Positions 56,734-64,000 of a DNA stretch of 64,000 bases are shown here, in pieces. The position numbers and the translations under genes are program-made. Where the stretch lies: NCBI RefSeq assembly GCF_014205215.1, contig NZ_JACHNC010000001.1, positions 4,655,001 to 4,719,000 of the forward strand. Reading direction: 5' to 3'. Position 1 is the stretch's first letter. Each line of letters starts with the position of its first letter. This stretch comes from Actinoplanes lobatus (GTDB lineage Bacteria > Actinomycetota > Actinomycetes > Mycobacteriales > Micromonosporaceae). The notes beneath the pieces are model-generated. The model was not told the origin of the DNA, did no database searches, and saw only the letters and a program-made list of their open reading frames with translations.

Positions 56734-57651
56734 ATGGACCCCTTGGACTTCACCGGCCGGGTCGTGGTCGTCACCGGCGGGACCCGCGGCATCGGCGCGG
56801 CCGTCGCCCGCGCCTTCCAGGCGGCCGGCGCCCACGTCCTGACCTGCGCCCGCACCGGCCCTTCCTCCGCCGCGCCGTCGTCGGCTGAGCTCTCCGGGCC
56901 GGCGACGCCGGCCGCTGACGGGGAGGGGCCGGCGTTCTTCCCGGCCGACGTGCGGGATCCGGCGCAGGCGGCCGCGCTGATCGCGGAGGCCGTGCGACGG
57001 TTCGGGCGGCTCGACGTGCTGATCAACAACGCCGGCGGAGCGCCGACCGCGAGCGCGGACACCGCCTCGCCGCGCCTGCACGCGAAGATCATCGAACTGA
57101 ACCTGATCGCGCCGCTGCACGTCGCGCAGGCCGCCAACGCGGTCATGCGTGAGCAGGCCGACGGCGGCGTGATCCTCATGATCGGCAGCGTCAGCGGGAC
57201 CCGGCCGTCGCCCGGAACCGCCGCCTACGGCGCCGCGAAAGCGGGCCTGCACCACCTCGCCACCAGCCTGGCCGCCGAGTGGGCGCCCAGGGTGCGGGTG
57301 AACAGCCTCGTCCTGGGCCCGGTCGACAGCCCGTCCCGCTCGCCTCGGGACGTGTCGGAGGTTGGTCGCTCGGGGCGGGCGGTGGGCCTGGGTCGCGAGG
57401 CGGAGGGCGTGGACGGGGAGACGGTGGGCCCGGACCGGGAGGCGGTGGAGCCGGGGGCGGTTTCGTCGGTGGCGCGGACCGTGCCGATGGGGCGGGCGGC
57501 GACGGCCGGGGAGGTGGCGAGCGCCTGTCTGCTGCTGGCCTCGCCGCTGGCCGGCTACATCACCGGGGCATCGCTGGCGGTCCATGGGGGAGGGGAGTGG
57601 CCGGCGTATCTGGCGGACCTCCGGGACACGGCGTACCGTGCCGGGAAGTAG
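56734..57651 (+). CDS. Short-chain dehydrogenase, Rv3549c-like, with inserts, 305 aa
   Basis: This SDR is divergent from echA20. Cofactor motif TGGTRGIG (14-21), NNAG (98-101) and Ser152, Tyr165, Lys169 are intact. Two extra segments lengthen it: an Ala/Pro/Ser-rich loop at 41-66, and a low-complexity Gly/Glu/Arg insert at about 201-240 in the substrate loop, encoded by GGG-rich DNA at 57,334-57,453. Typical family members are about 260 residues. The insert is in frame, so activity may be kept. ATG 56734 is the start. Confidence 0.85.
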   Translation: MDPLDFTGRVVVVTGGTRGIGAAVARAFQAAGAHVLTCARTGPSSAAPSSAELSGPATPAADGEGPAFFPADVRDPAQAAALIAEAVRRFGRLDVLINNAGGAPTASADTASPRLHAKIIELNLIAPLHVAQAANAVMREQADGGVILMIGSVSGTRPSPGTAAYGAAKAGLHHLATSLAAEWAPRVRVNSLVLGPVDSPSRSPRDVSEVGRSGRAVGLGREAEGVDGETVGPDREAVEPGAVSSVARTVPMGRAATAGEVASACLLLASPLAGYITGASLAVHGGGEWPAYLADLRDTAYRAGK

Positions 57652-57662
57652 AACGCGTTCCA
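57649..57662. promoter_or_regulatory. KstR-type operator before aldehyde dehydrogenase
   Basis: TAGAACGCGTTCCA fits TNNAACNNGTTNNA exactly and begins in the SDR stop codon. It is 22 bases before ATG 57685. Confidence 0.82.
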
Positions 57663-57684
57663 GTTCCGCCGATGGAGGTGCGGC

Positions 57685-59193
57685 ATGGTGCTCTCGATCA
57701 AGGCCAAACGCGACGAGGTCGGCCTGGCCGGCGGTGAGCTGCTGATCGACGGGCGCTGGCGCCCGGCCGCCGACGGGCGGACCTGGACCCACCTGCATCC
57801 GGCGACCGCCGAGGAGGTGGGCGGGTTCGCCGTCGCCACCCCGTCCGACGTGGACGCCGCCGTCCGTGCCGCCCGTAAGGCGTTCGACGAGGGGCCGTGG
57901 CCGCGTACCCGGGCGAAGGAGCGGATCCGGGTGCTGCGCCGGATCGCCGACGCGGTCCGCGAGCACGCCGTCGAGTTGCAGGCCCTGGTGGCGCTGGACA
58001 ACGGGGTGCCGGTCACGTTCGGCGAGACCTACGCCATGTCGGTCGAGTGCGTGGCCGACGTCTTCGACCACCACGCCGGCTGGGTGGACAAGCTGGCCGG
58101 TGAGACCCTGCCCGGCTACCAGGGCGGCGAGCACCTGGTGCTCACCCTGCGCGAGCCGGTCGGCGTGGTCGCCGCGATCATCCCGTGGAACGGCCCGCTG
58201 CTGCTGGCCGCCCAGAAGCTGGCCCCGGCGCTGGCGGCCGGTTGCACCGTGGTGCTGAAGCCGTCCGAGTACGCCACCTTCTCGGCGCTGCGCCTGGCCC
58301 GGATCGTCGAGGAGGCGGGCCTGCCGCCGGGCGTGTTCAACGTGGTCACCGGGCCGGGCGAGAGCACCGGCGACGCGCTGATCAAGCACCCGCTGATCGA
58401 CAAGATCACCTTCACCGGCAGCCGGGGCGTCGGCCGCCGGGTGCTGTCCGCCGCCGCGAACGGCATGAAGCGCGTCAGCCTGGAGCTCGGCGGCAAGAGC
58501 CCGTCGCTGGTCTTCGCGGACGCCGACGTCTACGCGGCCGCCGCCACCACGATGGGCACGGTGACCCTGGGGCTCTCCGGCCAGGCCTGTGTGGCGCACA
58601 CCCGGGCGCTGGTGCACCGGGACGTCTACGACGACTTCCTGGCCGTCGCCGAGGGGATGGCCGCCCTGGTCAACTACGGTGACCCGTTCCATCCGGAGAC
58701 CACCGCCTCGCCGCTGATCAACGAACGCCAGCTGGCCCGGGTGCTCGGCTACATCGAGAGCGGACGGGCCGAGGGCGCCCGGCTGGTCTGCGGCGGCGGC
58801 CGGCCCGACGGTGAGCTGGCGGCCGGCAACTTCGTGCAGCCCACGGTCTTCGCCGACGTCACCAACGACGCCACCATCGCCCGGGAGGAGATCTTCGGCC
58901 CGGTGCTGGCGGTGGTGCCGTTCACCGAGGAGGAGGAGGCGGTGCGGATGGCCAACGACACCACGTACGGTCTGGCCGCCACGGTCTGGACCAATGACGT
59001 GAAGCGGGCCATGCGGCTGACCCGGGCGGTCCGGGCCGGCACCGTGGGCGTCAACGGCTACCAGCTGGAACCGCACGTGGCGTTCGGCGGTTTCGGCCAG
59101 TCCGGCCTGGGGCGCGAGGGCGGCCGTACCTCGATCGAGGCGTACACCGAGCTAAAGACCGTGCTCATCCCGACGACAGAGGAGATGATGTAG
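57685..59193 (+). CDS. Aldehyde dehydrogenase, 502 aa
   Basis: This NAD(P)-dependent enzyme has the cofactor loop FTGSRGVGRRV, the general-base Glu in LELGGKSPSLVF and the nucleophile Cys in SGQACVAHTRAL. REEIFGPVLAVVPF and FGGFGQSGLGREGGRTSIEA complete the family pattern. The KstR-type box upstream ties it to sterol use, for example oxidation of a side-chain or propionate-derived aldehyde. It ends in front of the hairpin at 59,197. Confidence 0.92.
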   Translation: MVLSIKAKRDEVGLAGGELLIDGRWRPAADGRTWTHLHPATAEEVGGFAVATPSDVDAAVRAARKAFDEGPWPRTRAKERIRVLRRIADAVREHAVELQALVALDNGVPVTFGETYAMSVECVADVFDHHAGWVDKLAGETLPGYQGGEHLVLTLREPVGVVAAIIPWNGPLLLAAQKLAPALAAGCTVVLKPSEYATFSALRLARIVEEAGLPPGVFNVVTGPGESTGDALIKHPLIDKITFTGSRGVGRRVLSAAANGMKRVSLELGGKSPSLVFADADVYAAAATTMGTVTLGLSGQACVAHTRALVHRDVYDDFLAVAEGMAALVNYGDPFHPETTASPLINERQLARVLGYIESGRAEGARLVCGGGRPDGELAAGNFVQPTVFADVTNDATIAREEIFGPVLAVVPFTEEEEAVRMANDTTYGLAATVWTNDVKRAMRLTRAVRAGTVGVNGYQLEPHVAFGGFGQSGLGREGGRTSIEAYTELKTVLIPTTEEMM

Positions 59194-59196
59194 GGT

Positions 59197-59229
59197 CCCT
59201 TTCCTAGACGGGATCCGTCTAGGAAAGGG
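59197..59229. promoter_or_regulatory. Perfect hairpin covering the ribosome site of the MBL gene
   Basis: Fifteen-base arms CCCTTTCCTAGACGG/CCGTCTAGGAAAGGG surround a three-base loop. The right arm contains AGGAAAGGGG, the ribosome site for ATG 59237. It could be a TetR operator (the TetR gene at 60243 is next door), a terminator of the aldehyde dehydrogenase, or an RNA hairpin that hides the ribosome site. Confidence 0.85.
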
Positions 59230-59236
59230 GCTCGGG

Positions 59237-60268
59237 ATGAACGCACAACAGGCCGCCTGGCGCGCGCGGACGCTGCCGCCGGTGGAGAGGCTTCCCGGCG
59301 GCCTGGTGTCCGTTCCGGTGCCGATCCCGGACAACCCGCTGCGCTACACGCTGTCCTACCTGATCCCGGGCGACGACGGCCTGGTCGTGGTCGACCCGGG
59401 CTGGGACAGCGAGGCCGGCTGGCAGGCGCTCACCGACGGGCTCGCCGAGGCCGGGGCGACCGCCGCCGACGTCACCGGCGTCGTGCTCACCCACGTGCAC
59501 CCCGACCACCACGGGCTCACCGCCCGGCTGCGCGACGCCTCCGGCGCCTGGGTGGCCATGCACCCGGCCGAGCGTGACCAGCTGCGCCGTGACCGGGACA
59601 CCGCGCCGAGCCGGGCGCTCGGCGACTGGATGCGCACCCTGCACGTGCCGGACGCCGAGATCGACCGGCTGCTCGGCGCCTTCGGCAAGGCCGTGGACCT
59701 GCACTTCGCCCCGCTCGCCGACGCCGACGTGATGCTCGGCGACGGCGACCTGGTGCCGCTGGCCGGCCGCCGGCTGCGGGCCGTCTGGACGCCCGGCCAC
59801 ACCCCCGGCCACCTGTGCCTGCTGGAGCCGGACGCCCAGGTGCTGCTCACCGGCGACCACGTGCTGCCCCGGATCAGCCCCAACATCGGCCTCCAGCTCA
59901 GCGGCGAGGACCCGCTCGGCCGCTACCTGGAGTCGCTGGAGAAGGTCTCCGCGTACGACGAGTGCGAGGCGCTGCCCGGCCACGAGTACCGCTTCCACGG
60001 CATCGCGGCCCGCGCCGCCGAGCTGGACCGGCACCACCGGGAGCGCTGCCGGGAGATCGTGTCCGTGGTCGACCGCCTGGGCGCCGCCACCATCTGGGAG
60101 GTGGCCTCCGAGCTGACCTGGTCCCGGCCGTGGGCGGAGATCGGCCCGATGCTGGTCGGCGCGGTCGCCGAGACCGCCGCCCACATCGAGCTGCTGGTCC
60201 GCGGCGGCGAGCTGGAGTGGAAGAGTGGTGGCCCGCAGGTGGTCACCGGGGCACTCTGTAGGAGCTAG
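59237..60268 (+). CDS. Metallo-beta-lactamase-fold hydrolase, 343 aa
   Basis: This dinuclear-metal hydrolase has the HVHPDHHG signature (about residue 86), a further His in PGHTPGHL and the Asp-His in GDHVL. The C-terminal helical part (RCREIVSVVDRLGAATIWEV) resembles the DNA-binding-like C-terminal domain found in some lactamase-fold hydrolases. The substrate is unknown; thioesters and lactones are typical. It follows the hairpin and is convergent with the TetR gene (26-base overlap). Confidence 0.88.
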   Translation: MNAQQAAWRARTLPPVERLPGGLVSVPVPIPDNPLRYTLSYLIPGDDGLVVVDPGWDSEAGWQALTDGLAEAGATAADVTGVVLTHVHPDHHGLTARLRDASGAWVAMHPAERDQLRRDRDTAPSRALGDWMRTLHVPDAEIDRLLGAFGKAVDLHFAPLADADVMLGDGDLVPLAGRRLRAVWTPGHTPGHLCLLEPDAQVLLTGDHVLPRISPNIGLQLSGEDPLGRYLESLEKVSAYDECEALPGHEYRFHGIAARAAELDRHHRERCREIVSVVDRLGAATIWEVASELTWSRPWAEIGPMLVGAVAETAAHIELLVRGGELEWKSGGPQVVTGALCRS

Positions 60269-60851
60269 AGAGCACGAAGTCGACCAGCTCCTCGGCGTAC
60301 CGGTCGGCGCCCGCCGCCACCTGCGCGCGCAGATCGGCCGGGGTGGCCACCGCGTGGTTGAGCGCCCCGCCGCTGATGCAGTCGAGCAGCAGCGTGACGC
60401 TGGTGTCGCGGGACAGCTGGCCGCGGTCGATGCCGCGCAGCACGATGGCGCGGGCGGCCGCGACCTGCGAGCGCAGGAACCGGTCCAGGTGCTCGCGCCC
60501 GGCCGGGATGCCGCCCGCCTCCACGGTGAGCCGCAGCACCGCCCCGCCGTCCTCGCCGAGGAAGGTGTGCAGCACCTGCCGGGCCAGCGCCACCAGGTCG
60601 TCGCGGACCGAGCCGGTGTCGATGTCGCGCACCCCGCCGAGCCGGCTGGCCAGGGTCGCCACGAACAGCGCCTCCTTGTTGGGCCAGCGCAGGTAGATCG
60701 ACGCCTTGCCGACACCGGCCTTGCGGGCGACCGCGTCCACCGAGAATCCGGCCCAGCCGTCGGTGCCGTACACCAGCGCGGCGGCACGGGTGATCCGCTC
60801 GTCCACCCCGGGATCGCGCGGGCGACCCGCCGGCACCCCAGCCGCCATCAA
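60243..60851 (-). CDS. TetR-family regulator, 202 aa
   Basis: A three-helix DNA-binding domain (ITRAAALVYGTDGWAGFSVD, AVARKAGVGKASIYLRWPNK) is followed by a ligand-binding domain of TetR_C type. It is not KstR or KstR2 by sequence. The only nearby palindrome is the hairpin at 59,197, so the MBL hydrolase is a possible target. An alternative start is the ATG at 60848. Confidence 0.88.
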   Translation of the reverse strand: MMAAGVPAGRPRDPGVDERITRAAALVYGTDGWAGFSVDAVARKAGVGKASIYLRWPNKEALFVATLASRLGGVRDIDTGSVRDDLVALARQVLHTFLGEDGGAVLRLTVEAGGIPAGREHLDRFLRSQVAAARAIVLRGIDRGQLSRDTSVTLLLDCISGGALNHAVATPADLRAQVAAGADRYAEELVDFVLSSSYRVPR

Positions 60852-60887
60852 GCCCTCCCGGATCTCCAGCCGGCGGCCAGTCTACGG

Positions 60888-61340
60888 TCACGAGACCAGT
60901 TTGCGGTGGTCCCAGCTGGCGGTTCGGACCGGCTGGACCAGGTAGGCGACACGCTTGCGGGCCGCGTGCGTCACGTAGGCGTCCAGCGCGTCGCGGGGCA
61001 CGTCCGGCATCCGTGCCGCGATCAGCCGGCCCACCGCGGTCACCCCGGGCAGGTCCTCGATCCGGGTCACGATCCCGGTGACCTGCACGCCGCGCAGCTC
61101 GAAGTAGTCCTCGCCGTCCTCGACCAGGCAGGTCAGCCGGGGATCGCGGGCCAGATTCAGCGCCTTCTGCGAGGACCGGTAGGTCCAGAACGCGATCCGG
61201 CCTTCGGCCAGACCGAAGAACATGGTGACCAGGTGCGGGGTTCCGTCCGGGTTGATCGTCGCTGTCTGGACCTTCCGGGCGTACGCGAGAAGCGCCCCCA
61301 CCTCGTCGTCGGTCATCGTGACCGTGACCCGCTGCTTCAC
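60888..61340 (-). CDS. PPOX/F420-type flavin reductase-like protein, 150 aa
   Basis: This small split-barrel protein carries ATINPDGTPHLVTMFFGLAE near residue 30 and DPRLTCLVEDGEDYFELRGV in the middle. This fold binds FMN or F420 and reduces small substrates. GTG 61340 overlaps the SDR stop. It is third in the KstR2-linked SDR operon and may reduce a sterol-derived enone; this is inference. Confidence 0.85.
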   Translation of the reverse strand: MKQRVTVTMTDDEVGALLAYARKVQTATINPDGTPHLVTMFFGLAEGRIAFWTYRSSQKALNLARDPRLTCLVEDGEDYFELRGVQVTGIVTRIEDLPGVTAVGRLIAARMPDVPRDALDAYVTHAARKRVAYLVQPVRTASWDHRKLVS

Positions 61341-62248
61341 GACGGCTCGCCGAAGGTGGTCGCGGCCAGTGGCAGCGTCTCCTCGCAGACGAACCCGGGC
61401 CTGGGCTGCTCGGCGGTGAACACCGTGCCGAGGGCGGCGTCCAGTTCGGTGGCCGTCCACGTGCCGGTCGCCGCCCGGAAGACCGACCGCACGGTGGGCG
61501 GCCCGAGCAGCGCCACCACGCCGCCGTGCACCACGAACACCTCGCCGGTGATCCGCGCGCCGCCCGGCCCGGCCAGGTGCACCACCAGCGGCGCCACCCG
61601 GTCCGGCGCCATCGGGTCCGGTCCGCTGGGCGGCGGCCCCATGAGTTCGCCGGTCATCCCGGTGCGTGCCCGTGGGCAGATCGCGTTCACCCGTACCCCA
61701 TGCCTGGCACAGCCCCGAGCGGTCGCGAGGGTGAGAGAGACGATCCCGCCCTTGGCCGCGGCGTAGTTGGCCTGGCCCGCCGATCCGAGCAGGAACGCCT
61801 CGGAGGCGGTGTTGACGATCCGGGCGTAGACCGGGCCGCCCTCGTCCTTGCTCCGGTCCCGCCACCAGGCGGTCGCGAACCGCGTGGTCACGAAGTGGCC
61901 GCGCAGGTGCACCCGGACGACCGTGTCCCACTCCTGCTCGGACATCGAGAAGATCATCCGGTCGCGCAGCACGCCCGCGTTGTTGACCAGCACGTCGAGG
62001 CCGCCGAACCCGTCCACCGCTGCCTTGACCAGCGCCTCCCCGGTGGCCATGTCGGCGACGTCGCCGGGGACCGCGACCGCCGTGCCGCCGGCGGTCCGGA
62101 TCCGCTCGACCACCGCGTCGAGCGCGGGCCCGGGCAGATCGTTGAGCACCATCCGGGCGCCCGCCGCGGCCAGCGCCGCAGCCTCCGCGGCGCCCAGCCC
62201 CTGCCCGGCCCCGGTCACGATCGCGACCCGCCCGTCCAGCGTGGCCAC
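61337..62248 (-). CDS. Short-chain dehydrogenase, Rv3548c-like, 303 aa
   Basis: This SDR has VTGAGQGLGAAEAAALAAAG, NNAGVLRDRMIFSMSEQEWD, NTASEAFLLGSAGQANYAAAK (catalytic Ser, Tyr, Lys) and an unusual C-terminal extension of about 50 residues. It resembles Rv3548c and, more distantly, Hsd4A. It is probably a hydroxyacyl-CoA or hydroxysteroid dehydrogenase of ring degradation. The start is only two bases after the stop of the SDR at 62250, so the two are co-transcribed. Confidence 0.87.
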   Translation of the reverse strand: MATLDGRVAIVTGAGQGLGAAEAAALAAAGARMVLNDLPGPALDAVVERIRTAGGTAVAVPGDVADMATGEALVKAAVDGFGGLDVLVNNAGVLRDRMIFSMSEQEWDTVVRVHLRGHFVTTRFATAWWRDRSKDEGGPVYARIVNTASEAFLLGSAGQANYAAAKGGIVSLTLATARGCARHGVRVNAICPRARTGMTGELMGPPPSGPDPMAPDRVAPLVVHLAGPGGARITGEVFVVHGGVVALLGPPTVRSVFRAATGTWTATELDAALGTVFTAEQPRPGFVCEETLPLAATTFGEPS

Positions 62249-62249
62249 G

Positions 62250-63011
62250 TCAGTAGCCCGGGCCGCTGAGCAGGCCGCCGTCGGCGAGGAACTCGGCGCC
62301 GGTGGTGTAGGACGCCTCGTCGGAGGCGAGGAACGCGACCAGCCGGGAGATCTCCACCGGCTCGGCGAACCGGGCGATCGGCAGCGACTTGAGGAATCCG
62401 CCCCCGTCGACGCCGGTCATGGTCTGCGCGGCGGCCAGCGCCATCGACGTCATCACGCCACCCGGGTGCACCGAGTTGACCCGGATGCCGGCCGGCCCCA
62501 GCTCCTGCGCCGCCGACCGGGTGAGGCCGCGGACGCCGAACTTGCTGGCGCTGTACGCCGACAGCCCGGCCGCCCCGGCGAAGCCCTCGATCGACGAGAT
62601 GTTCACGATCGAGCCGCCGCCGCCCGCGGTCATCGGCGGCACCACCTGCCGGATGCCCAGCCACGTGCCGATCAGGTTGACCTCGACGACCTGCCGGAAC
62701 TCGGCCGGGTCCATCGCGGCGACCGGCGCGTGCCGCAGGATGCCGGCGTTGTTGACGAGCACGTCGATCCGCCCGTACGCGTCGATCGTCTCGTCGACCG
62801 CCACCGCCCAGTCGTCCTCGCTGGTGACGTCGTGGTGCACGTACCGGCACCGGTCCGCCCCGATCCCGTCGGCGACGGCCCGGCCCTTGTCGTCGAGGAC
62901 GTCGCCGATCACCACCCGGGCGCCCTCGGCCGCGAAGTGCCGGGCGTGTGCCTTGCCCATGCCGCGCGCCCCGCCGGTGATCAGAGCCACCTTGCCGTCC
63001 AGCCGCCCCAT
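62250..63011 (-). CDS. Short-chain dehydrogenase (hydroxysteroid type), 253 aa
   Basis: This classical SDR has ITGGARGMGKAHARHFAAEG, NNAGILRHAPVAAM and ISSIEGFAGAAGLSAYSASK. It resembles 3-alpha/20-beta-hydroxysteroid dehydrogenases (Rv2002-like). ATG 63011 is taken over the upstream ATG at 63029 because the KstR2 box ends just beyond. It leads the operon with the Rv3548c-like SDR and the PPOX protein. The KstR2 gene lies upstream in the same direction. Confidence 0.87.
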   Translation of the reverse strand: MGRLDGKVALITGGARGMGKAHARHFAAEGARVVIGDVLDDKGRAVADGIGADRCRYVHHDVTSEDDWAVAVDETIDAYGRIDVLVNNAGILRHAPVAAMDPAEFRQVVEVNLIGTWLGIRQVVPPMTAGGGGSIVNISSIEGFAGAAGLSAYSASKFGVRGLTRSAAQELGPAGIRVNSVHPGGVMTSMALAAAQTMTGVDGGGFLKSLPIARFAEPVEISRLVAFLASDEASYTTGAEFLADGGLLSGPGY

Positions 63012-63038
63012 CGCGCCTCCCGGAGTCAAGAAGCGCTT

Positions 63039-63052
63039 ACCAAGCGCTTGCT
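63039..63052. promoter_or_regulatory. KstR2-type operator, perfect consensus
   Basis: ACCAAGCGCTTGCT fits ANCAAGNNCTTGNT at every fixed position. It lies 27 bases upstream of ATG 63011 and 8 bases after the kstR2 stop, so the repressor gene is next to its own target. Confidence 0.85.
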
Positions 63053-63059
63053 TGGGAGG

Positions 63060-63650
63060 CTACGCCGACTTGATGCCGTCGAAAAGGAGCCGCAACAGGC
63101 CGTCGACGATCTGGTCGGTGGTCCAGCTCTTCGACGACGTCCACGATGTCGGGAGCCAGAGGATGTCGCGGAGCAGCCGGTACGTCAGCCGCGCGTCCAG
63201 GTCGGCCCGGAACACCCCGGTCTCCCGGCCGCGTTCCAGCAGGTCGATCCAGGTCTGCTCGATCTCCTTCATGGCGGTGCGCAGGTACCCGAACCGGGGC
63301 TGCCCGGAGAAGTAGTTCCAGTCGCGCTGGAGCATGGTGAGCGCGGCCCGGTGCCGGTCCAGTGTGGCCGTGCTGGACCGGACGATCCGCTCGATCGCCG
63401 CCCGCGGGTCGTCGCTCCCGGCCACCGCGGCCCGGTACCCGGCCAGCACGTCCTCCAGGAACGCGCTGAGGATCTCGTCGCCGATCGACTCCTTGGAGTC
63501 GAAGTGGTGGTAGAGGCTGCCGGACAGGATGCCCGCGGCGTCCGCGATCTGCCGCACGGTGGTGGCCCGGAACCCCTGCTCGGCGAAGAGGTCGCCGGCC
63601 AGCCGGACCAGGTGCGTGCGCCGTTCCGACGGCGTCTTCGAGGTGCTCAC
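63060..63650 (-). CDS. kstR2: KstR2, TetR-family repressor of C/D-ring degradation
   Basis: The N-terminal helix-turn-helix reads LAGDLFAEQGFRATTVRQIA, DAAGILSGSLYHHFDSKESI, very close to Rv3557c. The C-terminal ligand domain includes QRDWNYFSGQPRFGYLRTAM and ARLTYRLLRDILWLPTSWTS. In mycobacteria this protein binds HIP-CoA and releases the echA20-ipd and fadA6 genes. GTG 63650 is the start. A half-matching KstR2 site (ACCAAGC on the minus strand, 63,680-63,686) lies upstream and could serve autoregulation. Confidence 0.92.
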   Translation of the reverse strand: MSTSKTPSERRTHLVRLAGDLFAEQGFRATTVRQIADAAGILSGSLYHHFDSKESIGDEILSAFLEDVLAGYRAAVAGSDDPRAAIERIVRSSTATLDRHRAALTMLQRDWNYFSGQPRFGYLRTAMKEIEQTWIDLLERGRETGVFRADLDARLTYRLLRDILWLPTSWTSSKSWTTDQIVDGLLRLLFDGIKSA

Positions 63651-63706
63651 CGGGCCATTATGGGCGCCGACCGAACGCTTGCTTGGTACACCCCACCCGG
63701 TTAGCG

Positions 63707-63720
63707 TAGAACGCGTTCTA
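63707..63720. promoter_or_regulatory. KstR-type operator, perfect palindrome
   Basis: TAGAACGCGTTCTA fits TNNAACNNGTTNNA exactly and is fully symmetric. It lies 20 bases upstream of ATG 63741. Confidence 0.88.
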
Positions 63721-63740
63721 ATTTTCGAGGAGGTGCCGGG

Positions 63741-64000
63741 ATGCGCGCGGCGGTGCTGCACACCATCGGGGACGAGAAGCTCGACATCCGCGACGACGTG
63801 GCCGTCATCGGCCCCGGACCGGGTGAGGTGCGCCTGCGGGTGCGCGCGTCCGGCGTCTGCCACTCCGACCTGTCCGCCCTGCGCGGCGGCCTGCCCCAGC
63901 CGGTGCCCGCGATCCTCGGTCACGAGGCGGCCGGTGACGTGATCGAGGTCGGCGACAACGTGGACGACCTGGCGCCGGGCGACCGGGTCGCGGTCAACTG
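63741..64000 (+). CDS. Zinc-dependent alcohol dehydrogenase, N-terminal part
   Basis: The first 86 residues are in the window. They have the catalytic zinc ligands (ASGVCHSDLSALRGGLPQPV, GHEAAGDVIEVGDNVDDLAP) of class III-like alcohol dehydrogenases. The ribosome site is GAGGAGG before ATG 63741. The gene runs past the end of the window. The KstR-type box marks it as part of the sterol regulon; the substrate is unknown. Confidence 0.9.
   Translation, partial: MRAAVLHTIGDEKLDIRDDVAVIGPGPGEVRLRVRASGVCHSDLSALRGGLPQPVPAILGHEAAGDVIEVGDNVDDLAPGDRVAVN

Noticed and set aside
56719..59076. Minus-strand open frame of 785 codons
   Set aside because: It is antisense to the Rv3549c-like SDR and the aldehyde dehydrogenase, both of which have catalytic motifs. 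The frame lacks any family signature.
60243..60851. TetR gene as KstR
   Set aside because: It lacks the KstR recognition-helix pattern and length, and no KstR-type box lies in front of it. KstR2, not KstR, is the repressor found in the window.
61848..63704. Plus-strand open frame of 618 codons
   Set aside because: It is antisense to two SDRs and KstR2. Composition and lack of motifs mark it as a shadow.

Overview
The window is very GC-rich DNA with tightly packed, translationally coupled genes, GTG and TTG starts, TetR, MarR and XRE-DUF5753 regulators and a mycobacterial-type sterol catabolic gene set. Together these suggest a soil actinomycete, most likely Micromonosporaceae such as Actinoplanes. 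That placement is inference; no rRNA or tRNA gene is visible.

Layout. 1-0.9 kb: intergenic repeats and a decayed transporter tail. 0.9-7.3 kb: LexA, an MFS exporter, an aldo/keto reductase with a MerR-type leaderless promoter, a GGDEF-EAL protein and a MarR repressor. 7.4-11.1 kb: a MarR-flanked four-gene acyl-CoA-type operon. 11.1-14.1 kb: a sirtuin and a secreted PL9 pectate lyase. 14.3-20.6 kb: cholesterol oxidase, Ltp3, Ltp4 and a DUF35 protein, divergent from an acyl-CoA synthetase. 20.6-21.8 kb: a repeat block. 21.8-25.3 kb: EchA19 divergent from FadD19 and a nitronate-monooxygenase-like protein. 25.5-33.5 kb: accessory genes (secreted protein, ABC exporter, HEAT protein, DUF6879/XRE-DUF5753 module, three overlapping small genes). 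33.5-37.6 kb: an alcohol dehydrogenase divergent from an operon matching Rv3531c-Rv3530c-Rv3529c. 37.6-47.2 kb: AraC/GyrI regulator, HAD protein, MacB-type exporter divergent from a two-component system, and an HTH-MarR fusion divergent from a DUF4097 protein and a hydrolase. 47.2-47.9 kb: a second repeat block. 47.9-64 kb: ChsE2, a shortened ChsE1, FadA6, the EchA20-IpdA-IpdB-IpdC operon, several SDRs, an aldehyde dehydrogenase, KstR2 and an incomplete alcohol dehydrogenase.

How the genes work together. By family resemblance, the sterol genes cover oxidation of the sterol nucleus (cholesterol oxidase), activation and cleavage of C24-branched side chains (FadD19, EchA19, Ltp3/Ltp4), side-chain beta-oxidation (ChsE1/ChsE2) and C/D-ring degradation (EchA20, IpdAB, IpdC, FadA6). 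Eight sites fit the mycobacterial KstR consensus TNNAACNNGTTNNA (one with a single mismatch) and two fit the KstR2 consensus ANCAAGNNCTTGNT (one with a single mismatch). They lie in front of these operons, so genes spread over about 50 kb appear to form one regulon. KstR2 is encoded at 63.1-63.65 kb; no KstR gene was recognised here. The C24-branched sterol genes plus a pectate lyase point to growth on plant debris.

The least explained features are: a dispersed family of 52-base palindromes inside mosaic intergenic repeats; a 26-codon ORF joined by ATGA overlaps on both sides within the Ltp operon; a ChsE1 homologue without its middle domain; a duplicated 18-base palindrome whose junction creates a KstR box; and a cluster of three overlapping small genes beside a WhiJ-like module.
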